A stretch of DNA of 64,000 bases from an uncultured Cohaesibacter sp. (GTDB lineage Bacteria > Pseudomonadota > Alphaproteobacteria > Rhizobiales > Cohaesibacteraceae): contig NZ_OY782763.1 of assembly GCF_963678225.1 (NCBI RefSeq), positions 1,265,299-1,329,298 on the forward strand, given 5' to 3'. The translations under genes and the position numbers were made by a program. The notes under the pieces were generated by a model. It was not told where the DNA came from. It worked only from the letters and a program-made list of their open reading frames with translations, and ran no database searches. This document shows, piece by piece, positions 53,401 through 61,274 of the stretch. Position 1 is the first letter of the stretch. The number at the start of each line of letters is the position of its first letter.

Positions 53401-53565
53401 CGCCTGAGCCATTTTCTTTGCGTCGTTTGAAAGCCCTTTAAACTCGCTGCCAAGCTTTTGTGAAGAGCTTTTGAGCCCTTTCATATCCGAGCGAAACCGC
53501 TTGGCTGCTTTCGACCATTTGTCCCGAATGGACAACGTCATGGAGGCATTGAGATTGCTACTCAT
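50428..53565 (-). CDS. Tail tape-measure protein (gpT)
   Basis: A 1045-residue protein setting tail length. Residues ~1-200 are coiled coil; ~270-410 form the TP901 core (TSYSAIEAAQGMNFLAMAGMSPDE, TTTRANVDLTMLGESMKYAAP). Around 540-600 are hydrophobic segments. Residues ~615-815 are tandem Trp-rich repeats such as WRGFVGVLRWASFVPRLAW. The C-terminus has coiled-coil and Ala-rich parts. At about 1.5 Angstrom per residue it suggests a tail of roughly 150 nm. Its ATG overlaps the gpE' stop. Confidence 0.93.
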   Translation of the reverse strand: MSSNLNASMTLSIRDKWSKAAKRFRSDMKGLKSSSQKLGSEFKGLSNDAKKMAQANADVSSKQLRLIDNFKQTQRALSSTRREFDRAKSEVERLKEQMRAVGPPVKGLESQLKKANATLARSKERFRASAQASLRAKNGLREAGIEAKQLAATEKRLTSSMDRATAELKEQASAARRLQSEYDRLENRKKAVLRLTERERNRRNNRMMLGGGMAAIGAGSMIAGRQVMRPVAASANLFGGFEEAMDSVAAVARVKQGSKQYSVLSNKARELGATTSYSAIEAAQGMNFLAMAGMSPDEILASMSDVLNLAKATKTELAQTADISSNIQSGFGLDATEMGRIADVLTATTTRANVDLTMLGESMKYAAPIAKQLGVSLEETAAMAGLLGNVGIQGSMAGTSLRTIYTRLAAPNKRARSALASLKVETKDLEGNLRPVPDLLLEIAKASKNMGSGQRAELFKDIVGAEAGSAFSSLIDEKGFAAFEQLLSDLKDVRGEAARVAAEMGDNWMGDKKALASAVSEIALIFGEALNPALREATQWMTEQARAIGEWLKEHPKLTKAIGFGVAALAGMLVVGGGILTFLGSAIMLSAGLRFGLFMLGMKAKTSAGAIGLIGRAIRALSPIRWAKLISRLVWRSFVSPLKWATWIARLQWRGFVGVLRWASFVPRLAWRGLVSALNWSGLIKPVRWLTYLPRLAWRGILPALRWASFIPRFAWSGLLPKLSWRLLITPLTWGARLIPVIGWASLAGMLAWDFLIKPMGWDKYLPSIDWSAIVGAFKWDGWIPTVDWSAIMGAFAWPEALTSFDWSSYISGFEWSDVLLLTVPGAINRLIEAFTGINLAEAGLEAGKSMVEAIKSVFNDLIDWFKALPSRIITAIGNIDVSSLIRWPSMPSWLGGGKKEKPEAAKGFASGGSFGPGPRLVGEKGPELEYVNRSGFIAHHGQLKQMAGLSRQIRRYASAGSIATAVAAIPVAASAASPVLPSLNAAEAAAARAERKIELSISVPIGSVVASDPNIEARIQAAVNSAVNEALETALSRLDDRLGD

Positions 53566-54084
53566 GGTTCCTTAGGGCCTTCTCGCGTTCTTTCAGGATG
53601 TCCCTTGCATCAACCCAATATTGATAGAGCCGATGCCAGGGCAGAGCGTCGATATCAGACAGCGACCACCGAAAGGCCGCTGTAACTTCGTATCGAACAT
53701 CATCAAGGCTTCGCGGACGAACCGGCGAAGTCAGCTCGCTTTCGCTGGCGATTTCGTCGTCGGGATCGCCGTCTCCGTCTTCGTCGTATCCACCGTCTCG
53801 ACCAGCCCATCCAGATCCAGTCCATCGAAAAAACGGACGAACCCACCGGTCAGGGCAAGCTGGTTTGTGGCTCCCATGGCCAAAATCATTTTGCGCGACA
53901 ATTGCGGCCGAGTGATTTTCGGCAAGACATAGGCGAGCGCCTTGAGATTGCCTTCCATAAGATCAAACGCAGTATATTGGCCCATTTCGCTGCCGATCGG
54001 CTCGCGGGAAATGGTAATTTTGGAAACGGTCTCTCCGTCGAGAGTAATCGGTTTTGGAAGGGTAACGACCTGCTGTTGCATCAC
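53558..54084 (-). CDS. gpE-gpE' tail chaperone fusion made by -1 frameshift
   Basis: If the ribosome shifts back one base at T TTT TTC (53827-53833), the first 86 codons of gpE join an 89-codon downstream frame to give a 175-residue protein. The E' part has the GpE-type pattern VRYEVTAAFRWSLSDIDALPWHRLYQYW and ends at a TAG that overlaps the tape-measure start. P2 and many tailed phages make their tail assembly chaperone in two forms this way. Confidence 0.8.
53731..54084 (-). CDS. Tail assembly chaperone gpE (Phage_TAC_7)
   Basis: A 117-residue protein of the P2 gpE family: VTLPKPITLDGETVSKITISREPIGSEM and ALAYVLPKITRPQLSRKMILAMGATNQLALTGGFV. It coats the tape measure during tail assembly. 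A slippery site near codon 86 allows a longer form. It precedes the tape-measure gene, and a terminator separates it from the tube gene. Confidence 0.88.
   Translation of the reverse strand: MMQQQVVTLPKPITLDGETVSKITISREPIGSEMGQYTAFDLMEGNLKALAYVLPKITRPQLSRKMILAMGATNQLALTGGFVRFFDGLDLDGLVETVDTTKTETAIPTTKSPAKAS
53827..53833 (-). promoter_or_regulatory. -1 ribosomal frameshift site T TTT TTC
   Basis: The heptamer lies in the gpE zero frame as cgT TTT TTC, the classical X XXY YYZ form. The -1 frame from here is open for 89 codons and encodes GpE'. gc-rich sequence follows and may add a stimulatory structure. Confidence 0.82.
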
Positions 54085-54111
54085 ATGTCTCTCATTGCTG
54101 GTTTGAAGAAG

Positions 54112-54143
54112 AAAGGGGGTGGCCAGGCGTCATCCGGCCACCC
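54112..54143 (-). terminator. Terminator between tube gene and chaperone gene
   Basis: On the minus strand gggtggcc-N11-ggccaccc is followed by cctttcttctt. It probably reduces read-through from the abundant sheath-tube message into gpE and the tape measure. Confidence 0.7.
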
Positions 54144-54156
54144 GAAAAGAGCGCGA

Positions 54157-54669
54157 TTAATTGCGCCCCAGGGAGGACTGACGAGCGGAAGACTGCTCGG
54201 TCTCGTCAGGATAGAAAGTGTTGTTGAAATAGTCGTTTTCTCGAACGACGGTCCCGCCTTCGGTCGTCTTGACATAGGTAAGCCAGAATTCAAGCTCGCC
54301 TTCGGTCTCACCGTCACCAACTTCAGAAAGGAAGCCTTCAGGATCCACGCAACGGCCCTGCCATTCTTCAACAAAGGAGGTGTAGCCTCCCTGCTGGTCA
54401 TCCAGATGCGCGCGGATAAACAAGGAGACCCCGTCAATTTCTCCAGACTGCACGGCTTCGCGCAAGGCTGGCGAAACACCTTTGACTTTGATTGTCCCTT
54501 TGGGCTCATCAAAGCCGAGACGGACGCCCATAGGAGCCTGACGTCCGCCGGTGCGTCGGCCCTCAATGCGCCGCTTGTGGCCGGGTCTGGTAAAGCCGGA
54601 GACCGTCGCTCCGAAATCGCCATCTCCAATCCAAAGCGTGTACCCGTCAAGAGTATATGTAGTTTCCAT
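54157..54669 (-). CDS. Major tail tube protein (FII)
   Basis: A 170-residue FII-family tube subunit. Recognised segments are TVSGFTRPGHKRRIEGRRTGGRQAPMGVRLGFDEPKGTIKVKG and ALREAVQSGEID. Stacked rings of this protein make the inner tube driven through the cell envelope. It follows the sheath gene by 14 bases. Confidence 0.92.
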   Translation of the reverse strand: METTYTLDGYTLWIGDGDFGATVSGFTRPGHKRRIEGRRTGGRQAPMGVRLGFDEPKGTIKVKGVSPALREAVQSGEIDGVSLFIRAHLDDQQGGYTSFVEEWQGRCVDPEGFLSEVGDGETEGELEFWLTYVKTTEGGTVVRENDYFNNTFYPDETEQSSARQSSLGRN

Positions 54670-54683
54670 GTCTCGAACCTTTC

Positions 54684-55913
54684 TTAGCTCAGATCAACGA
54701 CGGTCTCGCTGAGGTAGGACAGCGCCGAAGCTTCATCCAGGAACTCGGCATAGAGATCGGGAGTACGGACACCCCAGATCTGAATTTCCCGAATTGGACC
54801 GGCTTCAACGAAATTGAGCCGATAAATCAGGATGCCTTCCTGAATTTGTGAAATCGTATTGAGGTCGGAGGGAAGCTCGAAGGTGTATCCGATCAAGGCT
54901 CCCTTGCTCATCAGTTCGCGCAGGAATGACTGCACGCTGGAGGCAATGTTGGTGATTGCCTGCAAGGACATCGGCTGATCGATATAAGGATGCAGGCCGT
55001 CATCGAGCGCGTCATAAACCTTGTAGGCAACGCGACGACCGACAATCGTTCCGCCCAAGAGCTGCTCACTATCAAGCGTATGCGAGCCCCAAAGCTTGTA
55101 AGAGCCCTTATCGCGAATGATGCACGAGATCTGGTCCTCGTTGAGCAGGTTCGCTTCGCACCCCTTGTCACCCCGACGATAAAGGACGCTCTGGGACAGC
55201 CCGTCCAGATTTCCAGCCTTGTTCGAAGCCGACCACCAGAAGCCCTTTTCCAGATCATATTTTGACTGCATGGCAGCAGCGAAAACAGAACCGGGAACAG
55301 CCACATGTGCGTTGGCAACGTCTGACCATTCCATAGTGTAGTTGTGAATGAGCATGGCATTGTCATAGCCAACCAGGGCACGGCTTAAATGCGCCTCGGC
55401 AATCGTGCCGTTGGTCGTATCAAAATAGGCAAAGGCACGAATTTTACTGGCCACATCAGCTAGGGCACCACAAACAGGGGTCACTGCCTCTGCAGTCGGA
55501 ACATTTGCAAAGCCGGGCGCAATCAAAAGATCCGGTTCAAATCCGAGCAGCGTTTCGGTTTTCAGAATCGCATAGATACCGGTCTGATCTGTTTCATCCC
55601 CCAGAACAGCACTCGTCTGCTCCGCTTCGTCTGCTAGCTCTTCAACCCGAATGACCGCGATCCGGCCGGATTGCGTGCCATATTGCCGCCAGATCTGCTG
55701 TAAGGCGATCGGCAAGGTGCCATTGTCGCCAAGCGTAGCGGCAACGGTGATGTCGCCTTCGATAGCAACAGGGACGTTAAGAGGCCAAGCTGTGGCGTCA
55801 GCGTCTGGGGCGGTGCCAACAATGGCAATCTCGCCGCTTTCGCCCACGCTGATTTGTGAGACATATTCCGACTTGTCATAGGAATAGACGCCGTGGCCAT
55901 AGTTGGTCGTCAT
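54684..55913 (-). CDS. Tail sheath protein (FI)
   Basis: A 409-residue contractile-sheath subunit, with YGHGVYSYDKSEYVSQISVG at the N-terminus, PVCGALADVASKIRAFAYFDTTNG, and the conserved C-terminal domain (HTLDSEQLLGGTIVGRRVAYKVYDALDDGLHPYID). aaggag lies 7 bases before the ATG at 55913. A terminator upstream (56003-56036) implies its own promoter in the ~90-base gap. Confidence 0.93.
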   Translation of the reverse strand: MTTNYGHGVYSYDKSEYVSQISVGESGEIAIVGTAPDADATAWPLNVPVAIEGDITVAATLGDNGTLPIALQQIWRQYGTQSGRIAVIRVEELADEAEQTSAVLGDETDQTGIYAILKTETLLGFEPDLLIAPGFANVPTAEAVTPVCGALADVASKIRAFAYFDTTNGTIAEAHLSRALVGYDNAMLIHNYTMEWSDVANAHVAVPGSVFAAAMQSKYDLEKGFWWSASNKAGNLDGLSQSVLYRRGDKGCEANLLNEDQISCIIRDKGSYKLWGSHTLDSEQLLGGTIVGRRVAYKVYDALDDGLHPYIDQPMSLQAITNIASSVQSFLRELMSKGALIGYTFELPSDLNTISQIQEGILIYRLNFVEAGPIREIQIWGVRTPDLYAEFLDEASALSYLSETVVDLS

Positions 55914-56002
55914 GTTTGCGCTCCTTCGCGGTTTGGAATGCTCCAATTAGACCGCAAAAGAAGCGCTAAACGACGGTAACAGTTGCTGCTCCATCCATTA
56001 GA

Positions 56003-56036
56003 CACAAAAAACCCGAAGCCAATAATAGCTCCGGGT
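56003..56036 (-). terminator. Terminator between fibre genes and sheath gene
   Basis: On the minus strand acccggagc-tattattg-gcttcgggt (one mismatch) is followed by tttttgtg. Confidence 0.85.
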
Positions 56037-56064
56037 CTATCAAGCTCGCGATCAAATATCCCGC

Positions 56065-56469
56065 CTAGTAATCAGCGGCCAGCGCGATCACCGTCGCCGG
56101 ACATTCAGGCCAGGCGGCGTCCAGCGTATAGTCGGCCCCGGTATCTGCCGCTAGCGCCTGCACGGCAGCACGCATCGCAGCAATCCAGTCGACCATCTCG
56201 CTTGCAGCAGCCAGCATGTCGGCCTGCTCCGTTGTTCGATCAGCTTCCGCAACCGAACCGATAACTGCCGCAGCAGAGGCAATATTGGCCTGAGTTTCAG
56301 CAGAAAGAACCTCGTAGATCCGACGCTGGCAGTCTGCTTTGATTATGTCCAGTCGAACCGCCGCAATCGCTTCGTCAATTGCTGCCTGTGGCACTCCATG
56401 AGCCAAAAGCTGGACTTCGGTCATCGCGGCATAACGCTTGGTGCCATAAGTAAGTGTCAGATTTTCCAT
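56065..56469 (-). CDS. Probable tail-fibre assembly protein
   Basis: A 134-residue Ala-rich protein (MENLTLTYGTKRYAAMTEVQLLAHGVPQAAID...). Its position just after the fibre gene, and a C-terminal part with Trp-Pro residues (LDAAWPECPATV), suggest a fibre chaperone, but no named family is certain. GGAG lies 9 bases before the ATG at 56469; 18 upstream codons in the frame overlap the fibre gene. Confidence 0.5.
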   Translation of the reverse strand: MENLTLTYGTKRYAAMTEVQLLAHGVPQAAIDEAIAAVRLDIIKADCQRRIYEVLSAETQANIASAAAVIGSVAEADRTTEQADMLAAASEMVDWIAAMRAAVQALAADTGADYTLDAAWPECPATVIALAADY

Positions 56470-56482
56470 AGCAGACAGCTCC

Positions 56483-57226
56483 TCAAAGTGACGTAAGGTT
56501 CGAGCGGAACCGATTTGATGCATCGGTATTTGGATCTGCTCCGGCAGAAATGCCGTTCAGAAAATGTCCTTCAACACCACTATCCACCGTAACAGTGCTG
56601 AACCAGAGGCCTGCTGATGCGGGATAGTAGACGGAAAAAAGATCCGCAACGCTAGCAGCATCGGCGATTGATATGGAGCAGCTGCGCAAGATCACATCAA
56701 GGCTCTGAGCTCCGTACAAGCAGTATGGAAAAGTTATTTCCTCGCCGCAGTTCGGAATTACGAGATCGATTGAAGTGAACTGTATGAAAGCTGGTCCTGC
56801 CATCTCAATACCAGCGCATTGCCTATGCCCGCTCCAACGAGGGGATGTGACTGCTTCACTTGCAAATGACAAGGACCGGCTGACAACGTTGTTACTGCTA
56901 TCACGACCTTGAAACCTCAACACGCGCGCGCCCACATTCACAGACCTGTCCATCATCACCGTGTCATTCAATAAATTGATCAAAACGCTGATATTATCTG
57001 CTGTGGCAGCTAACGCTTTCTCGATAGTCAGATAGGGATCTGTGATCGTTCCTGTTCCCTCATCGTTGCCATTTACAGAATCGACGTAAACCCACTTTGA
57101 AGCCATCGTTTCTGCGGCTTCCAAACGGGCCAAAGACGCGTCGATCGTGTCACTTTTTTCATTGAACACATCGATCAGACTACGTGTCTCGCTCACCAGA
57201 GCCGTGATTTCTTCTGTCAAACTCAT
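56483..57226 (-). CDS. Tail fibre/receptor-binding protein
   Basis: A 247-residue protein. An N-terminal coiled coil (TALVSETRSLIDVFNEKSDTIDASLARLEA) leads into repeats with a beta-helix character (YVDSVNGNDEGTGTITDPYLTIEKALAA, a pattern common in pectate-lyase-like fibres). It is likely the outer part of the fibre and the receptor-binding tip. aaggag precedes the ATG at 57226. The fast-evolving tip usually sets host range. Confidence 0.65.
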   Translation of the reverse strand: MSLTEEITALVSETRSLIDVFNEKSDTIDASLARLEAAETMASKWVYVDSVNGNDEGTGTITDPYLTIEKALAATADNISVLINLLNDTVMMDRSVNVGARVLRFQGRDSSNNVVSRSLSFASEAVTSPRWSGHRQCAGIEMAGPAFIQFTSIDLVIPNCGEEITFPYCLYGAQSLDVILRSCSISIADAASVADLFSVYYPASAGLWFSTVTVDSGVEGHFLNGISAGADPNTDASNRFRSNLTSL

Positions 57227-57240
57227 TGCGAAGCTCCTTA

Positions 57241-57882
57241 TCAAGTCGCAGACAAAGTTTCGATTTGATCTTTCAAATCGTCAATTTGCATGACCAGACC
57301 TTTTATCTGGTCTTGTACACTGTCTATCCGGGCTGCTTGCAACGCAAAGCGCGAGGGAAGCACTTCTAGCTCTTTGATCCGGTCCAGGGCCTCCTGATGA
57401 TGCCGTGCATTCGCAATCATCATTGCGGCCAATCGGGCAAAGTCACCGTCAAAAAAAAGCTGCAGATCGACATCGCCAGAAAAAGTCAGACTATCAGCAG
57501 GCAACTGGGTAATACCGAGGCGGCAACCAAAGGCGATCGGCACACCAACCGTATAGGCGGCTAGCGGCATATTCGGATCAGACCAGACACCAAGCAAGGT
57601 GCCATCCGCAAGGATCAACCCCACCTCAGCTACCGTAAATCCGGTGTTAGTATCCAACAGCGCTGAAATCTCGATGTTGTAATCATCGACATAACGCCCC
57701 CCGGCCACTTCGACACGCGCTTTCTCCGATTTGAGGGCTGTCTCAGAGCCAGAGGGCGTATATTTGCTTGTACCCAGCGCAATATGGGTGATCTTTGCGC
57801 TTAACCCATCATTGGCCGCAGCAAAAACAGCCCTAAGGCCTGCCACGGTTAGCGTGACATTGATGGCGGTCATTTCCGTCAT
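57241..57882 (-). CDS. Tail fibre N-terminal (gpH-like) protein
   Basis: A 213-residue protein resembling the baseplate-attaching start of P2 gpH-type fibres: LTVAGLRAVFAAANDGLSAKITHIALGTSKYTPSGSETALKSEKARV and VAEVGLILADGTLLGVWSDP. The C-terminus is coiled coil (DSVQDQIKGLVMQIDDLKDQIETL). It overlaps gpI by 4 bases. Fibre functions appear split over this gene and the next. Confidence 0.75.
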   Translation of the reverse strand: MTEMTAINVTLTVAGLRAVFAAANDGLSAKITHIALGTSKYTPSGSETALKSEKARVEVAGGRYVDDYNIEISALLDTNTGFTVAEVGLILADGTLLGVWSDPNMPLAAYTVGVPIAFGCRLGITQLPADSLTFSGDVDLQLFFDGDFARLAAMMIANARHHQEALDRIKELEVLPSRFALQAARIDSVQDQIKGLVMQIDDLKDQIETLSAT

Positions 57883-58610
57883 TGTAATTCTCCACTGATT
57901 TGCAGAAACATGATCGCGCGGCTTTGAGCGCCAAGAGCAAAGCCAGCCCCCATGGATGGCAGCTTTGCTTCACCATCACGGGCAACAAAGCCAAGGGCAC
58001 GTCCAGAAACGCCAAGCCCAGCCGCTCTGCCCATTGTAGGCAGCTTTGTTTCACCTTCACCCTTGGCAAGCCCCACGGCCCGCCCAGAGGCTGCAAGACC
58101 AATCTCGGTCTCAAGACCAACACCGAGCTGGAAAGAAAAGGTCCGGCTCAACGGCTTGCTTATGGAAATCGCCTCAATGACTTTTTGCTGAAGCTTTTCG
58201 CTTAACAGCGGTAAACCTTCATATAAATGAGCGGAGGCGTAAGCAGTCACTTCAAAGGTACCGGGATCGCCTTGCGGATCTTGCTCAAACCATTCGACAA
58301 TGTCCGCGCGCACCTTCATTATTTCCAGAGCGCGCTGGATGGCGTAGCGAGTGCCTTTGTATCGGTGAATATCCCATTGAGCGGCCACTGCCTCACGCTT
58401 TATCGCTTCTGGCCAATCATCATCCCAAAAGTCGGCGCTGGCCTCCCAGGCGAGCCAGGGCAAAATGTCGGCCCGACAGGTTGCTGGATCTTTCTCATGA
58501 CTGAGTGCCTCGATCGCGGCAGTGATGGCATCATCCCAAAAAGACAATGTTGCAACGCGACGCTCATGATCGCTGGCATAATCGGGCAGGAATTGCGAGG
58601 CATCAAACAT
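57879..58610 (-). CDS. Phage tail protein I
   Basis: A gpI-family baseplate protein (243 residues): FLPDYASDHERRVATLSFWDDAITA, LPWLAWEASADFWDDDWPEAIKREAVAAQW and HRYKGTRYAIQRALEIM. The C-terminal third has two imperfect repeats (AGLGVSGRALGFVARDGEAKLPSM and AVGLAKGEGETKLPTM). The ATG at 58610 overlaps the gpJ stop by 8 bases. Confidence 0.88.
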   Translation of the reverse strand: MFDASQFLPDYASDHERRVATLSFWDDAITAAIEALSHEKDPATCRADILPWLAWEASADFWDDDWPEAIKREAVAAQWDIHRYKGTRYAIQRALEIMKVRADIVEWFEQDPQGDPGTFEVTAYASAHLYEGLPLLSEKLQQKVIEAISISKPLSRTFSFQLGVGLETEIGLAASGRAVGLAKGEGETKLPTMGRAAGLGVSGRALGFVARDGEAKLPSMGAGFALGAQSRAIMFLQISGELQ

Positions 58611-59472
58611 CAACAGCCTCCGACGTAAGCTCAACCCCTAAGCAATAGGCGATTTGGGTTTTTCCAACTGTCACACCACCAGCAGGATCAAGGTCGACCT
58701 CTTCACAATCTTCCGCATTCAGTGCGGCATAAAGCCCGGACGGGGGCAGGCTCTTGCCGATATAGGACCGGCTCTCCTGGTAATTTTCCAGCCCTTGCTG
58801 GGCTTCCCCTTCCACGACGCTTGAAGATGCGCCGGAACTGATTTTCAAATTTGCAGTGAGTTGATAGGTCACAACCTCGGCGCTGTAGACGCTCACGAGA
58901 TCCGTAAGCGGTCGGCGATTTTCTGCGGATACCGTTTCCAGGACTTCCGCAATCAGATCTTCGCTTGCGGCCTGAGAGACATCCCAACCGATAATATAGA
59001 TGTCCACCACGGCTGGCTGAGGGCTGATGGCAACGGCGTCCTTCACGCCCTCCACACTCATCGCCCAAAATTCATAGGCCCCGGCTGCGCCTGCGGTTGA
59101 CCAGCTTTCGGGAGCCATCACAATACGGGAGCGGTAATCCTCGTCCTGCTCCTGTTCATCGGTCTCTTCATCGATCGTCTTGCGTTCGACATTGCGCGCC
59201 CAGCCGAGGACATCGAGGTCGCTGTCACTTGCGCTCGCAAGCAGGGTTGCCTTACCGGCGGTATTGATCCGGATGCGAACCTGATCGACCAACCAGGCAT
59301 CAACGCCAAGATGCGCCCGCACCGGTTCATATTCGGTCTCGTCTTCAAAATCAGGATAGAGCTCGGCGTATTTTTCAACCAGCTCTCCCAGCTTGGTATC
59401 ATAGTCGGCCTCATCAATGAGATTGGGCGGATCGACTTTGCTGAGATCGATAATATCGCTATATGTGCTCAT
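58603..59472 (-). CDS. Baseplate protein J
   Basis: A gpJ-family protein (289 residues) forming the baseplate wedge: DYDTKLGELVEKYAELYPDFEDETEYEPVRAHLGVDAWLVDQVRIRINTAGKATLLASASDSDLDVLG is the conserved start, followed by AGAAGAYEFWAMSVEGVKDAVA. It overlaps gpW by 4 bases and gpI by 8 bases in P2 order. Confidence 0.9.
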   Translation of the reverse strand: MSTYSDIIDLSKVDPPNLIDEADYDTKLGELVEKYAELYPDFEDETEYEPVRAHLGVDAWLVDQVRIRINTAGKATLLASASDSDLDVLGWARNVERKTIDEETDEQEQDEDYRSRIVMAPESWSTAGAAGAYEFWAMSVEGVKDAVAISPQPAVVDIYIIGWDVSQAASEDLIAEVLETVSAENRRPLTDLVSVYSAEVVTYQLTANLKISSGASSSVVEGEAQQGLENYQESRSYIGKSLPPSGLYAALNAEDCEEVDLDPAGGVTVGKTQIAYCLGVELTSEAVDV

Positions 59473-59840
59473 GAGATCAGCCCACCAAAATCAAGGAGTT
59501 TTCCGGTTTCTGTCGAATAGGCTTCCAACACCAAACCATTCTCCCCGTCGGCAACGCGCGAGATCGCTTCGTCCCTCTGGGTGGCATCGATCGGAGCAAC
59601 AAGTTGGATAGAGCGGAGATCCGCGCGCGGTTCCCCGTCATGAATGGCCGTTGCAACCTGGGAGCAAACAAGGAGGCGCTCGGCGGCATTGCCGGGCGTG
59701 TCGATCATGTCGGGCAGGACGCATGTCAGATGTCTGCGCATAACCAGATCGCCATGCGTGACGACAAGACGTCGGATCGATTGCACGATACGATCGTCGC
59801 CATAAATGGGTTCCCCTGTTTGCGCATTATAGCCTGCCAT
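59469..59840 (-). CDS. Baseplate protein W (gp25-like)
   Basis: A 123-residue gpW/gp25-type protein: IVQSIRRLVVTHGDLVMRRHLTCVLPDMIDTP and LLVCSQVATAIHDGEPR. It starts sheath polymerisation at the baseplate. It overlaps gpJ by 4 bases. Confidence 0.8.
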   Translation of the reverse strand: MAGYNAQTGEPIYGDDRIVQSIRRLVVTHGDLVMRRHLTCVLPDMIDTPGNAAERLLVCSQVATAIHDGEPRADLRSIQLVAPIDATQRDEAISRVADGENGLVLEAYSTETGKLLDFGGLIS

Positions 59841-59849
59841 CGTTCAGAC

Positions 59850-60077
59850 CTATTTGCTGGCGGTTGTTTCGGTGGTCGAAGCGACCGATTTCAGAGCGGC
59901 CTTTGCTTTATCCGAGCCCTTCAGAGCAACCGAGCCGCTTTTGATCAGGAACTGCACCTGCAACGGATGCGCCTGAAACTCGGTTCCGACTTCCTCAATG
60001 CTCTGCCCCAGAACCTTGCCGCGCCTGAGTACGATGTAAGACTGTTTGCCGACCGATTTTGCTTTGCTCGATGCCAT
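59850..60077 (-). CDS. Small Lys-rich phage protein
   Basis: A 75-residue protein (MASSKAKSVGKQSYIVLRRGKVLGQS...) between W and V. agga precedes the ATG at 60077. The frame continues upstream without a ribosome site. No family is recognised; it may be a minor baseplate part. Confidence 0.55.
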   Translation of the reverse strand: MASSKAKSVGKQSYIVLRRGKVLGQSIEEVGTEFQAHPLQVQFLIKSGSVALKGSDKAKAALKSVASTTETTASK

Positions 60078-60156
60078 GATCCTGTCCTGTGTTCGTTCAA
60101 TCATTTTGATTTGAGTATGCGACCGGCGATCAATTGCGCGCCGGTAACAAGTGTTT

Positions 60157-60702
60157 TTAATCGCTTGCAAAGACCTTCGAAGACCCTTCAACAATCGGCC
60201 AAAGACCAGCGCTGGACCCGCTGCCCACACTGACATGGTCGCCAATGCGCGCCACAGCCGGACCACCTTCCCCGCCCAGATGGGTTTCCGGATCTACAAT
60301 GACCTTGACGCCTTTGAGCGTGGCCACGCCTCCGGTGATTTCAATCTCAGCTCCATTCGGCCCTTTGAGCCTTAAAATCCCCTCAGTCGTGCTCGCATGC
60401 GGGTTGTCGTCATTAGGCAGGCAAGGGAAGAATGCGCCGCCCTCTGTTTCGCCATCGGGGCATAAGAGAAAGCCTTGCGCCCCCTTTTGCGCCGGGGCAT
60501 CAATCGTCCATTCGCCACTGGTCACAGAAGCCTGTGTCACTTCCCCGCTCACAAAGCCGGATTTATCTTCAACGATGACTTTGCCATCCTTGCGCTCTTT
60601 GACTTTGACCTTGCGGACATAATTGTTCGACTTCCGCTCCTGCTCGGCACGCCAGTCCTGAAGGTCGGAGATCGCATTAACCAGATCGTCAAACGCTCCC
60701 AT
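60157..60702 (-). CDS. Baseplate assembly protein V (tail spike)
   Basis: A 181-residue gpV-family spike protein. An N-terminal helix is followed by an OB-like domain (QASVTSGEWTIDAPAQKGAQGFLLCPDGETEGGAFFPCL) and a C-terminal beta-helix (GILRLKGPNGAEIEITGGVATLKGVKVIVDPETHLGG) that pierces the membrane. It shares one base with the preceding gene. Confidence 0.88.
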   Translation of the reverse strand: MGAFDDLVNAISDLQDWRAEQERKSNNYVRKVKVKERKDGKVIVEDKSGFVSGEVTQASVTSGEWTIDAPAQKGAQGFLLCPDGETEGGAFFPCLPNDDNPHASTTEGILRLKGPNGAEIEITGGVATLKGVKVIVDPETHLGGEGGPAVARIGDHVSVGSGSSAGLWPIVEGSSKVFASD

Positions 60703-61274
60703 CAGCTATTCCTTGCCGCTTCTATTGCGGCGGTCAGCTCTGCCGATTGCGGCCAACTGGTTTCCCGTCCGAGGGTATTGGAGACCGGAGCGCCTAACTG
60801 CTCATCGGCTTCAAACAATGTGAAGCTCTGCCGCCATTCGATGGCCCAAAGAGCAGACCCTTTCTTCATGAGCGAAGGTGAGAACATATTGCGCCCGGAC
60901 AAATCCGTGGGCTTGCTGGCCTCGGCCAGATAAAAGCGGTTGCTTTCCAGATGGCTCACCAACCCCAGCACAAGATCATTGGTGCTCTGTGCCTGGAGTT
61001 TTCTGGAACTGTAGGGAGCGATCGCAAAGATACCCATCATCAAGAGATGTTCATGCATCCCATCAGAGCGTCTCTTGACCGACAGCAATTTGCCGAGCGC
61101 CACATAGGCCGCCCCTACATTCGGAATGTTTTCCTGCTGTATCCAGGTCTCGGTCAGGGTGCCCGGAGCCACATCGACTTTCGCACCCGTGGCCAACACC
61201 CCGCTATTTTCGATCGAGCGAACGATTGCGCCCGAAACGTCATTGTAGCTGGTGGCTTTAATCCAATCGCTCAT
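60702..61274 (-). CDS. Phage tail-completion-type protein (Mu gp37-like position)
   Basis: A 190-residue protein: WIQQENIPNVGAAYVALGKLLSVKRRSDGMHEHLLMMGIFAIAPYSSRK and LWAIEWRQSFTLFEADEQL. Its position after DUF1320 and gpG and before the tail module fits the Mu gp37 (DUF1834) group, but similarity is not decisive. It overlaps gpG by 4 bases. Confidence 0.5.
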   Translation of the reverse strand: MSDWIKATSYNDVSGAIVRSIENSGVLATGAKVDVAPGTLTETWIQQENIPNVGAAYVALGKLLSVKRRSDGMHEHLLMMGIFAIAPYSSRKLQAQSTNDLVLGLVSHLESNRFYLAEASKPTDLSGRNMFSPSLMKKGSALWAIEWRQSFTLFEADEQLGAPVSNTLGRETSWPQSAELTAAIEAARNS

